Assembly (NCBI GenBank): GCA_029202665.1
Contig: CP119326.1
Location: 2,294,001 to 2,358,000, forward strand
Direction of reading: 5' to 3'
From: Candidatus Brevundimonas colombiensis
GTDB lineage: Bacteria; Pseudomonadota; Alphaproteobacteria; Caulobacterales; Caulobacteraceae
Length of the DNA stretch: 64,000 nucleotides
Shown here: piece after piece, positions 8,072 to 16,044 of the stretch
Layout: each line of letters begins with the position of its first letter
Numbering within the stretch: the first letter of the stretch is position 1
Position numbers and translations under genes: made by a program
Notes under the pieces: generated by a model
Told to the model about the DNA's origin: nothing
The model's input: only the letters and a program-made list of their open reading frames with translations
Databases searched by the model: none

Positions 8072-9063
8072 TGGCGATGCGTGGATGGCCCCTTATCAAG
8101 CTGCTGCCGCAGAAGACGAATTTCCATTTCGTCAAATATTCGCGCGCGGCCGGCGTTGTCTCAATCATCCTGTGCGTGGCCTCGATCGTGGCCTGTTTCG
8201 TGCCGGGCCTGAACATGGGCATCGACTTCCGGGGCGGTGCCTCGATGGAAGTGTCCAAGCCCGCCGGCCAGGAAATCCAGCTGGACCGCGTGCGCGAGAC
8301 GGTGAACGGTTTGAACCTGGGCGACGTGCAGGTGCAGGGCATCGCCCGGCGCGATACCAACGTCGATGACGGATCGACCGCCATCCTGCGCTTCCAGGTG
8401 CCGGAAGGCCGCGACCAGACCCAGGTGGTCCAGCAGGTCGAAGGCGCGATCAGCAAGGCCGTGGGCCAGGTCAACTATTCGGGCGTCAGCGTCGTCGGCT
8501 CCAAGGTGTCGGGCGAGCTGTTCACCTCGGGCCTCTTGGCGCTAGGCGTCGCGATCGGCCTGATGTTCCTCTACATCTGGTTCCGGTTCGAACCGCAGTT
8601 CGGCTTCGGCGCCGTGGTCGGCCTGCTGCACGACGTGATCCTGACGTTCGGCCTGATCGTGCTGTTCAAGCTGGAGTTCAGCCTGAACATGGTGGCCGCC
8701 GTCCTGACCGTGATCGGCTATTCGATGAATGACACCGTCGTCGTGTTCGACCGCCTTCGCGAGAATTTGCGGAAATACAAGACCATGCCGTTGCGCGACG
8801 TGATCGACCTGTCGCTGAACGAAACCCTGTCGCGGACCATCATCACCGGCGTCACCGCCGTCATGGTGCTGGCGGCCCTGGCCATTTTCGGGGGCGAGGC
8901 GCTGTTCGGCTTCTCCATCGCCCTGATGTTCGGCATCGTCATCGGCACCTATTCGTCGATCTACGTCGGCGCGCCGATCATCCTGCTGTGGGGCGTGCGA
9001 CGCGGGGGCGGGACGTCCGACGACGCCAAGCCGATCAAGCTGGGCATGGCCAGCCGGCCCTGA
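8071..9063 (+). CDS. secF: Protein translocase subunit SecF
   Basis: Partner of SecD (330 aa) with six predicted transmembrane helices. It has a first helix near residue 30, then the GIDFRGGASMEV motif, a small periplasmic domain, and a membrane block with GYSMNDTVVVFDRLREN and LNETLSRTIITG. The ATG at 8071 overlaps the secD stop as TGATG. A GTG at 8068 or ATG at 8077 are alternative starts. The C-terminus is soluble and short. Confidence 0.97.
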   Translation: MAMRGWPLIKLLPQKTNFHFVKYSRAAGVVSIILCVASIVACFVPGLNMGIDFRGGASMEVSKPAGQEIQLDRVRETVNGLNLGDVQVQGIARRDTNVDDGSTAILRFQVPEGRDQTQVVQQVEGAISKAVGQVNYSGVSVVGSKVSGELFTSGLLALGVAIGLMFLYIWFRFEPQFGFGAVVGLLHDVILTFGLIVLFKLEFSLNMVAAVLTVIGYSMNDTVVVFDRLRENLRKYKTMPLRDVIDLSLNETLSRTIITGVTAVMVLAALAIFGGEALFGFSIALMFGIVIGTYSSIYVGAPIILLWGVRRGGGTSDDAKPIKLGMASRP

Positions 9064-9096
9064 CGAACCGTCGTCCTCTCGTCGCGTTGTCCGATC

Positions 9097-10776
9097 ATGA
9101 CCGATAAAAGCAAGGACACGATAGGCGGGCACGAGGGGCCGCATCTCAGCCATTGGCGCCAGAGCACGATCACCCAACCGGGTTTCGCGGATCAGAGCGA
9201 TGTCTTCTTCGCCGCGATCCAGATGACGCGGATGCCGATGATCATTTCGGACCCGCGCCAGCCCGACAATCCCATCGCCTTCGCCAACAACGCCTTCCTG
9301 GACCTGACGGGCTATGAGGAAGACGAGGTGGTGGGCCGCAACTGCCGCTTTCTGCAGGGGCCGCAGACTGATCGCGAGACGGTGCGCGAACTGCGCGATG
9401 CGGTCGCGGCGAAACGGGCGCTGGCGGTCGAAATCCTGAACTATCGCCGGGACGGCAGCCCGTTCTGGAACGCGGTCTTCATGGGGCCGATCTTCGACGA
9501 GAAGGGCGAACTGCTTTATTTCTTCGCCAGTCAGTTGGATGTCACGCGCCGGCGCGAAAGCGAGCAGGTGTCGCGGCAGGCCCAGAAGATGGAGGCCATC
9601 GGGCAACTGACCGCGGGGCTGGCGCACGATTTCAACAACCTGTTGCAGGTGGTGGGCGGCAGTCTGGAGCGGATTTCGGCCGCACCGGATGATGTGGAGC
9701 GGGTCAAGCGCTTCGTGACCGTGGCCTCCACGGCCGCCGACCGCGGGGCCAAGCTGACGCAACAGCTGCTGGCCTTTGCGCGTCGCAGCCGGCTGGAGCC
9801 CAAGGGCGTGGATCTGACCGAACTGGTCAGCTCCATCTCCGACCTGCTGGACAGTGCGGCAGGGTCCAAGATCGAACTGTCGCTGCATCTGCGCCGACGT
9901 CTGCCGCGCGTGATGGTCGACCCGGTTCACCTGGAGATGGCGCTGCTGAATGTGTTGGTGAACGCGCGCGACGCCTCGGGCCATGGCGGGGCGGTGACGG
10001 TCAGCACCGAGACGCTGACGCTCAACGGGGACGCCGCCTCGCGCGATCTGACGCCTGGCGACTATGTCACGCTGACCGTTTCGGACGATGGCGAGGGAAT
10101 GCCCCAGCATGTGCTGGCGCGCGCCACCGAACCCTTCTTCACCACCAAGCCGACGGGGCAGGGCACGGGGCTGGGCCTGGCCATGGCCCACGGGTTCGCG
10201 CAGCAGTCGGGCGGTCGGCTGGAGATCGAGTCCCAGCCGGGCGACGGAACCAGGGTGCGGATGATCTTTCCCGTCGCGGCGGCGACCGACGGCCCGGGCG
10301 ACGCCCCGGTCTCGCGGTTCCGACCCGATGCGGTGGACGACGATGCGCCGCCGCGTGTTCTGGTGGTGGACGACAACGCCGAGATCGCCTCACTGGCGCG
10401 CGATACGCTGGTGGAGACCGGCTATGAGGTCGCCGTGGCCCTCAGCGGGGAAGAGGGGTTGGAGCTTTTCGAGACGGCGCTGGCGGAAGACAATCCGTTC
10501 GATCTGGTCTTCACCGACGTCGTCATGCCCGGCGGCGTGAACGGCCTGGTGTTCGCCGGACAGATCAGGGAGCGCAGCGACACGGCCGCGATCCTGATGA
10601 CCACGGGCTATAATGACCAGATGGCGCTGGACGGTCCGCAGGCGGAAGCGATGGACGTGCTGGGCAAGCCCTATCGACGCAGCGAACTGATCGACCGTGT
10701 CCAGACCGCCCTGCGTCAGGGACCGCGCAAAGGGCCGGGCCGCCGCACGTCCGATTTCGGACCCGCGACGGCATGA
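9097..10776 (+). CDS. LOV-domain hybrid histidine kinase (predicted blue-light receptor)
   Basis: A 559-residue cytoplasmic signalling protein with no transmembrane segment. The N-terminal PAS domain (about 35-150) is a LOV domain: GRNCRFLQG places the flavin-adduct Cys at residue 83, and NYRRDGSPFWN is the usual FMN-site strand. The HisKA domain has phosphoacceptor H177 in LTAGLAHDFNNLL. The HATPase (about 275-395) has DDGEGMP and GTGLGLA. A C-terminal receiver (about 420-540) has acidic VVDDN and phosphoacceptor D474 in FTDVVMPGG. It could autophosphorylate in response to blue light and relay within the protein. No cognate regulator lies next to it; it follows secF by 33 bases and converges on the aminotransferase gene. 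Confidence 0.93.
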   Translation: MTDKSKDTIGGHEGPHLSHWRQSTITQPGFADQSDVFFAAIQMTRMPMIISDPRQPDNPIAFANNAFLDLTGYEEDEVVGRNCRFLQGPQTDRETVRELRDAVAAKRALAVEILNYRRDGSPFWNAVFMGPIFDEKGELLYFFASQLDVTRRRESEQVSRQAQKMEAIGQLTAGLAHDFNNLLQVVGGSLERISAAPDDVERVKRFVTVASTAADRGAKLTQQLLAFARRSRLEPKGVDLTELVSSISDLLDSAAGSKIELSLHLRRRLPRVMVDPVHLEMALLNVLVNARDASGHGGAVTVSTETLTLNGDAASRDLTPGDYVTLTVSDDGEGMPQHVLARATEPFFTTKPTGQGTGLGLAMAHGFAQQSGGRLEIESQPGDGTRVRMIFPVAAATDGPGDAPVSRFRPDAVDDDAPPRVLVVDDNAEIASLARDTLVETGYEVAVALSGEEGLELFETALAEDNPFDLVFTDVVMPGGVNGLVFAGQIRERSDTAAILMTTGYNDQMALDGPQAEAMDVLGKPYRRSELIDRVQTALRQGPRKGPGRRTSDFGPATA

Positions 10777-10785
10777 CGACCAAGA

Positions 10786-11994
10786 TCAGCGCAGCGAGGC
10801 AGTGAAGCGCTGGATGCGGGTGCAGGCCTCTTCCAGCACCGCGTCCGAGGTGGCGTAGCTGATGCGGAAATAGGGGCTGAGGCCGAAGGCCTCGCCCTGG
10901 ACTACGGCCACCCCTTCGGCGTTCAACAGTTCGGCGGCGAAGGTGGAATCGCCGTCAATGACCACGCCGCTTTCCGTCGTCTTGCCGATCAGGCCTGTGA
11001 TGGACGGATAGACGTAGAAGGCGCCCTCCGGCGTCGCGCATGTAATCCCCGTCGCCTGGTTCAGCATCGACACGACCAGATCGCGGCGCGTCTCGAAGGC
11101 GGCCTTGCGTTCGGCCATGAAGTCCTGCGGACCGTTCAGCGCCTCGACCGCCGCCCACTGGCTGATGCTGGCGGGGTTTGAGGTCGTCTGGCTGGCGACC
11201 TTGCGCATCAGGTCGATCAGCGCCTTGGGACCGCCTGCGTAGCCGATGCGCCAGCCGGTCATGGCATAGGCCTTGGACACGCCGTTGACCGTCAGGGTGC
11301 GGTCGATCAGGTCCGGCGCGACCTGGGCGATGGTGGTGTATTCGAAGTCGCCATAGACCAGATGCTCGTACATATCGTCGGTCAGCACCCAGACGTGCGG
11401 GTGGCGACGCAGCACCTCGGCCAGGGCCTCCAGCTCGGCGCGGGTGTAGGCGGCGCCGGTGGGGTTGGACGGGCTGTTCAGGATCAGCCAGCGGGTCTTG
11501 GGCGTGATCGCCGCCTCAAGCACGGCGGGCAGAAGCTTGAAGCCGTCCTTTTCCTCGCCGATGACGGTCACGGGCTCGCCGCCCGCCAGCAGCACCATGT
11601 CGGGATAGCTGACCCAATAGGGGGCGGGCACGATGACCTCGTCGCCCGGGTTCAGGGTGGCGATCAGGGCGTTGAAGATGACCGGCTTGCCGCCCGGCGC
11701 GACGTGAATCTGGGCCGCCGTATAGTCCAGATCGTTCTCGCGCTTGAACTTGGCGACGATGGCGGCCTTCAGTTCGGGCATGCCGTCGGCGTCGGTGTAT
11801 TTCGTCTCGCCGCGATTGATCGCGTCGATGGCGGCCTGTTTGACATTGTCGGGGGTGTCGAAGTCGGGTTCGCCCGCGCCCAGGCCGATCACGTCGCGAC
11901 CTTCCGCTTTAAGCTTCCGGGCCTGGGCGGTCACGGCGATGGTGGCCGAAGGCTTGACGCGGGCGAGGGCGGAAGATTGCAGGCTGGACATCAT
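10786..11994 (-). CDS. aspC: Pyridoxal-phosphate aspartate aminotransferase
   Basis: A class I/II aminotransferase (402 aa) of the AAT Ib type that interconverts aspartate and oxaloacetate with glutamate and 2-oxoglutarate. It has LGAGEPDFDTPDN near the N-terminus, SPSNPTGAAY, the TDDMYEHLVY strand, and the PLP-binding Lys in NGVSKAYAMTGWRIGYAGG. The C-terminal Arg in FRISYATSD binds the substrate carboxylate. Specificity (aspartate alone or aspartate/prephenate) cannot be told from motifs. Two adjacent ATGs are possible starts. Divergent from the VTT-domain gene across about 120 bases. Confidence 0.92.
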   Translation of the reverse strand: MMSSLQSSALARVKPSATIAVTAQARKLKAEGRDVIGLGAGEPDFDTPDNVKQAAIDAINRGETKYTDADGMPELKAAIVAKFKRENDLDYTAAQIHVAPGGKPVIFNALIATLNPGDEVIVPAPYWVSYPDMVLLAGGEPVTVIGEEKDGFKLLPAVLEAAITPKTRWLILNSPSNPTGAAYTRAELEALAEVLRRHPHVWVLTDDMYEHLVYGDFEYTTIAQVAPDLIDRTLTVNGVSKAYAMTGWRIGYAGGPKALIDLMRKVASQTTSNPASISQWAAVEALNGPQDFMAERKAAFETRRDLVVSMLNQATGITCATPEGAFYVYPSITGLIGKTTESGVVIDGDSTFAAELLNAEGVAVVQGEAFGLSPYFRISYATSDAVLEEACTRIQRFTASLR

Positions 11995-12113
11995 AATCCC
12001 GTCGATTTGAAAGATTCATGCCGGGGAGGCGGGGTTGTTTACGCGTCGCCGCCGCGCGGGACAATGCGCTGACGCTCGCTAATGCAGACGGCGGGTGATA
12101 AGCGGCCGGTCTG

Positions 12114-12827
12114 ATGCGCTGGATCGTCGATTTTCTGTCGAACATGGAGGCGCGTCGCTGGCGGGCTGTGCTGGCGACGGCCTTGCTGTTGGGCGCGATG
12201 GCGGCCCTGTTCGCGGTGGGCAAGAGCCAGTTGGGACTGGACGCCGAGGATCAGCTGGAGGCGTGGCTGGCCGGATTCCGCCATGGGCCGTGGGGTCTGG
12301 TCGCCGCCATCGTGGTGTTCACCGTGTCGGCCTTCTTCGGCGCGCCGCAGTTCATTCTGATCGCGGCCTGCGTGGTGGCGTTCGGGCCGTGGTTCGGCTT
12401 TCTCTACAGCTGGATCGCGACCGTGGTGTCGGCGGGCGTCACCTATTGGCTGGGACGCGGACCGACGGCGCGGCTGCTGGAGCGGCATGGCGGCAAGACG
12501 GTCGGGCGGCTGACGCGCTTCGTCGGCAAGAATGCCTTCTACGCCAGCTTCATGATCCGCAATGTGCCGTCCGCGCCCTTCATCGTCGTCAATATGGCGT
12601 TCGGCGCGGCGCGGGCGTCGTTTCCGGGCTTTCTGGCCGGCTGCGCCTTGGGGGTCCTGCCCAAGACGGCCTTGGTCGCCTTCTTCGGCGGATCGTTCAT
12701 GACGGCGGTCAGCGGCGACGGAATCTGGACGTCGGCCATATTGGCTGGCGTGGCCCTGGCCTGGCTGGCGCTGATGTTGGTGGTGCGGGAAGTGGTCAAG
12801 CGGCGCGAGGCCGCGAGAGGAGATTGA
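12114..12827 (+). CDS. TVP38/TMEM64 (VTT/DedA-related) membrane protein
   Basis: A polytopic inner-membrane protein of 237 residues. Hydrophobic helices lie near 18-38, 60-80, 85-120, 165-195 and 205-225. The VTT-domain features are GAPQFILIAACVVAFGPWFGFLYSWIATVVSAGVTYWLGR, then FVGKNAFYASFMIRNVPSAPFIVVNMAFG. Relatives are putative lipid scramblases or transporters of undetermined substrate. The downstream gap of about 315 bases to mreB holds no convincing gene, only a tiny 18-codon ORF and the inverted repeat listed below. Confidence 0.8.
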   Translation: MRWIVDFLSNMEARRWRAVLATALLLGAMAALFAVGKSQLGLDAEDQLEAWLAGFRHGPWGLVAAIVVFTVSAFFGAPQFILIAACVVAFGPWFGFLYSWIATVVSAGVTYWLGRGPTARLLERHGGKTVGRLTRFVGKNAFYASFMIRNVPSAPFIVVNMAFGAARASFPGFLAGCALGVLPKTALVAFFGGSFMTAVSGDGIWTSAILAGVALAWLALMLVVREVVKRREAARGD

Positions 12828-13044
12828 GCCGATGGCCTGGTCGGCGATGCAGCGGGCGCTGGCGGCCGACGGACTGTCCGCCGTCTGACGATCGCAGGAG
12901 CGGACATGCGGGGCTGCGGCCCGATATCCCCGGCCCTGCGGCGCACGGGCGGGGTTCTGTAATGACGAGACTGTCATCGGGGCTTGTATTCCCGGTTTCA
13001 TACAGGCAAACCCGCCGACGGTAGGCGTGGCGAAGACGATCAGG

Positions 13045-13075
13045 AACTGTCCGGCGTGGGGATGTCGGGACAGTT
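13045..13075. promoter_or_regulatory. Inverted repeat in the mreB leader
   Basis: AACTGTCC at 13045-13052 and GGACAGTT at 13068-13075 are perfect 8-bp inverted repeats with a 15-base spacer, about 70 bases upstream of mreB. It may be an operator for a dimeric regulator or an RNA stem-loop in the leader of the rod operon. No factor is assigned. Confidence 0.4.
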
Positions 13076-13142
13076 GGGGCGTCGCCAGGTCGACTGCGAA
13101 CTCTCAAGACGCCCTGGCCAGCTAACAACGGTATCAATTCCC

Positions 13143-14183
13143 ATGAGTTTTTCCCTTTTCGGCGCGATTTCGAATGACATCGCGATGGACCTGGGCACCG
13201 CCAACACCCTGATCTACATGAAGGGCAAGGGCATTGTCCTGAACGAGCCCTCGGTCGTGGCGCTGAGAAATGTCGGCGGCCGCAAGGTGGTCCACGCCGT
13301 GGGCATAGAGGCCAAGCAGATGCTGGGCCGCACGCCGGGCCACATGGAAGCCATCCGCCCGATGCGCGACGGCGTCATCGCCGACTTCGAAGTCGCCGAA
13401 GAGATGATCAAGCACTTCATCCGCAAGGTGCATAACCGCAAGGGTTTCGTGAATCCCAAGATCATCGTCTGCGTGCCGTCGGGCGCCACGGCGGTCGAGC
13501 GCCGCGCCATCAACGACAGCTGCCTGAACGCCTCGGCCCGCCGCGTGGGTCTGATCGACGAGCCTATGGCCGCCGCGATCGGCGCCGGCCTGCCGATCCA
13601 CGAACCGACCGGTTCGATGGTGGTCGACATCGGCGGCGGCACGACGGAAGTCGCCGTCCTGTCGCTGTCGGGCATCGTCTATTCGCGTTCGGTCCGCGTC
13701 GGCGGCGACATGATGGACGACGCGCTGATCAGCTACATGCGCCGCAACCATAATCTGCTGATCGGCGAGACGACGGCCGAGCGCATCAAGAAGGACATCG
13801 GCACCGCCCGCATTCCCGCCGACGGCGAAGGCCTGTCGATCGAGGTCAAGGGCCGCGATCTGATGCAGGGCGTGCCGCGCGAGGTCCGCGTGTCCGAACG
13901 CCAGGCCGCCGAAGCCCTGGCCGAGCCGGTGACCCAGATCGTCGAGGCCGTGAAGGTCGCGCTGGAAGCCACGCCGCCGGAACTGGCGGCCGACATCGCC
14001 GACAAGGGCATCATGCTGACGGGTGGCGGGGCGCTGCTGCGCGGCCTGGACGTCGAAATCCGCGATCACACCGGACTGCCGGTCTCGGTGGCGGACGATC
14101 CGCTGTCGTGCGTGGCCATCGGCTGCGGCCGCGTGCTGGAACATCCGCGCTGGATGAAGGGCGTGCTCGACTCCGCGCTCTGA
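13143..14183 (+). CDS. mreB: Rod shape-determining actin homologue MreB
   Basis: A 347-codon bacterial actin that forms membrane-bound filaments directing elongasome peptidoglycan synthesis. It begins MSFSLFGAISNDIAMDLGTANTLIY, with the N-terminal membrane-binding stretch and phosphate-1 loop. VVDIGGGTTEVAVLS is phosphate loop 2, and GIMLTGGGALLRGLD is the adenosine site. Length and sequence are typical. The ATG at 13143 is chosen over upstream in-frame extension because it matches the universal MreB N-terminus. It is first in the mreB-mreC-mreD-mrdA-rodA cluster. Confidence 0.98.
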   Translation: MSFSLFGAISNDIAMDLGTANTLIYMKGKGIVLNEPSVVALRNVGGRKVVHAVGIEAKQMLGRTPGHMEAIRPMRDGVIADFEVAEEMIKHFIRKVHNRKGFVNPKIIVCVPSGATAVERRAINDSCLNASARRVGLIDEPMAAAIGAGLPIHEPTGSMVVDIGGGTTEVAVLSLSGIVYSRSVRVGGDMMDDALISYMRRNHNLLIGETTAERIKKDIGTARIPADGEGLSIEVKGRDLMQGVPREVRVSERQAAEALAEPVTQIVEAVKVALEATPPELAADIADKGIMLTGGGALLRGLDVEIRDHTGLPVSVADDPLSCVAIGCGRVLEHPRWMKGVLDSAL

Positions 14184-14295
14184 TCGCGCCGTCGACCTCT
14201 TGCGCGGCCGGGCGAAAGCTTGGCCGCGAATCCTTGTCCCGCCTGCACGATCACGGTTCCATTCCGGCCTTGATTTTGCGATAGGCAGGATGTGC

Positions 14296-14313
14296 GGCGG
14301 GAGGCGTCCCGCC
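14296..14313 (+). other. Stem-loop between mreB and mreC
   Basis: GGCGGGA-ggcg-TCCCGCC forms a perfect 7-bp hairpin with a 4-base loop, about 30 bases before mreC. It is followed by a pyrimidine-rich stretch ending CCTTTT. It could act as an mRNA-stability element or a partial terminator reducing mreC expression relative to mreB. Confidence 0.5.
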
Positions 14314-14344
14314 GATTCCAATCCTTTTGAGTGAAAGGTCGCCC

Positions 14345-15529
14345 GTGGCGTTTCGCGACGGACCTTTTGAGAACATCAAGGTGCCGCTGGTGTGGACCGC
14401 CGCGGTGGTCGCTGTCGTGGCCATCGTCGCGGCTGTGGTGTTGCTGCTGAGCGACCGGCCGACGGCCGAGGGCGGGTCCAGCATGGGCGCGGCGCGTGGC
14501 GGGTTCGAGACGGCGGCCGCGCCGGTGGGCGGGGTTCTGGCCGCGCCCGTGCGCTGGGCCGGCGGCGTGCGCGACTATATCGGCGGCTATTTCTTCGCCG
14601 TCGGCGAGAACCGGCGGCTAAGGGCCGAAAACGCCGAGCTGCGCGAATGGCGCGACCAGGCGATCGCGCTGAAGAACGTCAACAGCCGATACGAAGCCAT
14701 GTTGGGCCTGCGGGTCGAACCGGCGGTGGCCATGGCGACGGGGCGCGTGATCTCCGATGCGCGCGGGCCGTTCAATCGCGCCAAGCTGTTGGACGTCGGA
14801 TCGGCCCAGGGCGTGCGGATCGGCAATCCGGTCGTCAGCGAACACGGTCTGGTCGGGCGGATCACCGGCGTAACCTCGCGCGTCAGTCGGATGGTGTTGC
14901 TGACCGATGTGGCGTCGCGCACCCCGGTCATGATCGAACGCACCGACGCGCGCGCCATGTTGACCGGCGACGGCGGCGACAGTCCGCGCCTGGAGTTCAT
15001 TCGCGGAACAGGGGCGGTGCAGGCCGGCGACCGTATCCTGAGTTCCGGCGACGGCGGCGGTCTGCCGCGCGGCCTGCCGATCGGCGTGGCGGCCAAGGGC
15101 GTGGACGGCGCCTGGCGGGTCAAACTGTTCAGCGATCACGGCGCGGTGGACTATGTGCGGGTGCTGCTGTTCCAAAGCTTCGGTCAACTGGTCAGCCCCG
15201 ATGCGCTGAATGCGCCGGCGCTGGCGGGCCTGACCACGGCGCCGGAGCCGAGCGCGGCCGAACTGGGCGCCATTCACGACGCCGCCGCGCGTCGTCAGGC
15301 GGCCCAGCAGGCCCAGGCTCAGCAACAGGCCGAGCGGGCGAGAGCGGCTGCCGCGGCCGCTGCGACCGCCGCAACTGCGCCGCCCCCCGCCGCCGCCACG
15401 CCACGGCCAGCCCCCACAGCAGCTCGACCGGCGGCGCGCGCTACGCCTACGCCCACGCCCACGCCTGCGCCCAGCCAAACCGCACCCAGCCAAACCGCGC
15501 CAGCGCCTGCGCCGGACGGCGCGCTGTGA
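14345..15529 (+). CDS. mreC: Rod shape-determining protein MreC
   Basis: A bitopic elongasome scaffold of 394 residues. A cytoplasmic tail and one transmembrane helix (VPLVWTAAVVAVVAIVAAVVLLL) are followed by a coiled coil (NRRLRAENAELREWRDQAIALKNV) and the periplasmic double beta-barrel domain (ARGPFNRAKLLDVGSAQGV, GLVGRITGVTSRVSRMVLLTD). After about residue 310 the protein becomes a low-complexity tail rich in Ala, Gln, Pro and Thr with TP and SQTAP repeats. The GTG at 14345 has AAAGG six bases upstream; a TTG at 14327 is the alternative. The stop overlaps the mreD GTG. Confidence 0.93.
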   Translation: MAFRDGPFENIKVPLVWTAAVVAVVAIVAAVVLLLSDRPTAEGGSSMGAARGGFETAAAPVGGVLAAPVRWAGGVRDYIGGYFFAVGENRRLRAENAELREWRDQAIALKNVNSRYEAMLGLRVEPAVAMATGRVISDARGPFNRAKLLDVGSAQGVRIGNPVVSEHGLVGRITGVTSRVSRMVLLTDVASRTPVMIERTDARAMLTGDGGDSPRLEFIRGTGAVQAGDRILSSGDGGGLPRGLPIGVAAKGVDGAWRVKLFSDHGAVDYVRVLLFQSFGQLVSPDALNAPALAGLTTAPEPSAAELGAIHDAAARRQAAQQAQAQQQAERARAAAAAAATAATAPPPAAATPRPAPTAARPAARATPTPTPTPAPSQTAPSQTAPAPAPDGAL

Positions 15530-16044
15530 GACGGCCAGTCGCGGTCCGCGTCGTCGGCCCCCTGCAATGGATCGTCTATCCGGCCCTGGCCGCCATCGCC
15601 GCCACCGTCGTTCTGGCGACGCCGTTGCAGGTGTTCGGCCTGCATCTGCCCGAGCCGGTCGCGCCCATGATCCTGGCCTTCGCCTGGCCGCTGATCCGGC
15701 CCTCCATGACGGCGCCGGCGGTTCTGTTCGCGCTGGGTCTGTTCCTTGATCTGTTTTGGAATGCGCCGCTTGGTCTGTGGACCTTATGTCTGATGGCGGT
15801 CTATTTCACGGTGCTGATGTCGCGCAATCTGATGGCTGGGCATGACGGCCTGATCCGGTTCGGCGCCTACGCCGCCTGCACCCTGGCCGCCTTCGCCCTG
15901 GCCTATATGATCGTGGCGGTGCGGGCCGCCAGCGCGCCTGCCCTCGTGCCGCTGATCGCGCAGATCGCGCCGACGCTGATGCTGTATCCCGTGGCCAACT
16001 GGATGTTGGAGCGGTTCGACGACGGGGATATCCGGTTCCGATGA
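15526..16044 (+). CDS. mreD: Rod shape-determining protein MreD
   Basis: A small polytopic inner-membrane protein (172 aa) of the elongasome. The frame begins with GTG overlapping the mreC stop (GTGA), giving (M)RRPVAVRVVGPLQWIVYPALAAIAATVVLATPL. About five hydrophobic helices follow, with AFAWPLIRPSMTAPAVLFALGLFLDLFWNAPLGLW carrying the conserved Asp. It ends LERFDDGDIRFR and overlaps mrdA by four bases. The identification rests on size, topology and position between mreC and mrdA. Confidence 0.9.
   Translation: MRRPVAVRVVGPLQWIVYPALAAIAATVVLATPLQVFGLHLPEPVAPMILAFAWPLIRPSMTAPAVLFALGLFLDLFWNAPLGLWTLCLMAVYFTVLMSRNLMAGHDGLIRFGAYAACTLAAFALAYMIVAVRAASAPALVPLIAQIAPTLMLYPVANWMLERFDDGDIRFR

Noticed and set aside
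12831..12887. 18-codon ORF after the VTT-domain gene
   Set aside because: Too short, no clear ribosome site, and no recognisable sequence; likely chance in a high-GC leader.
15230..15529. TP/SQTAP repeats in the mreC C-terminus as a separate repeat element
   Set aside because: They are in-frame low-complexity coding sequence of a Pro/Thr/Ala tail, common in periplasmic proteins of this group.
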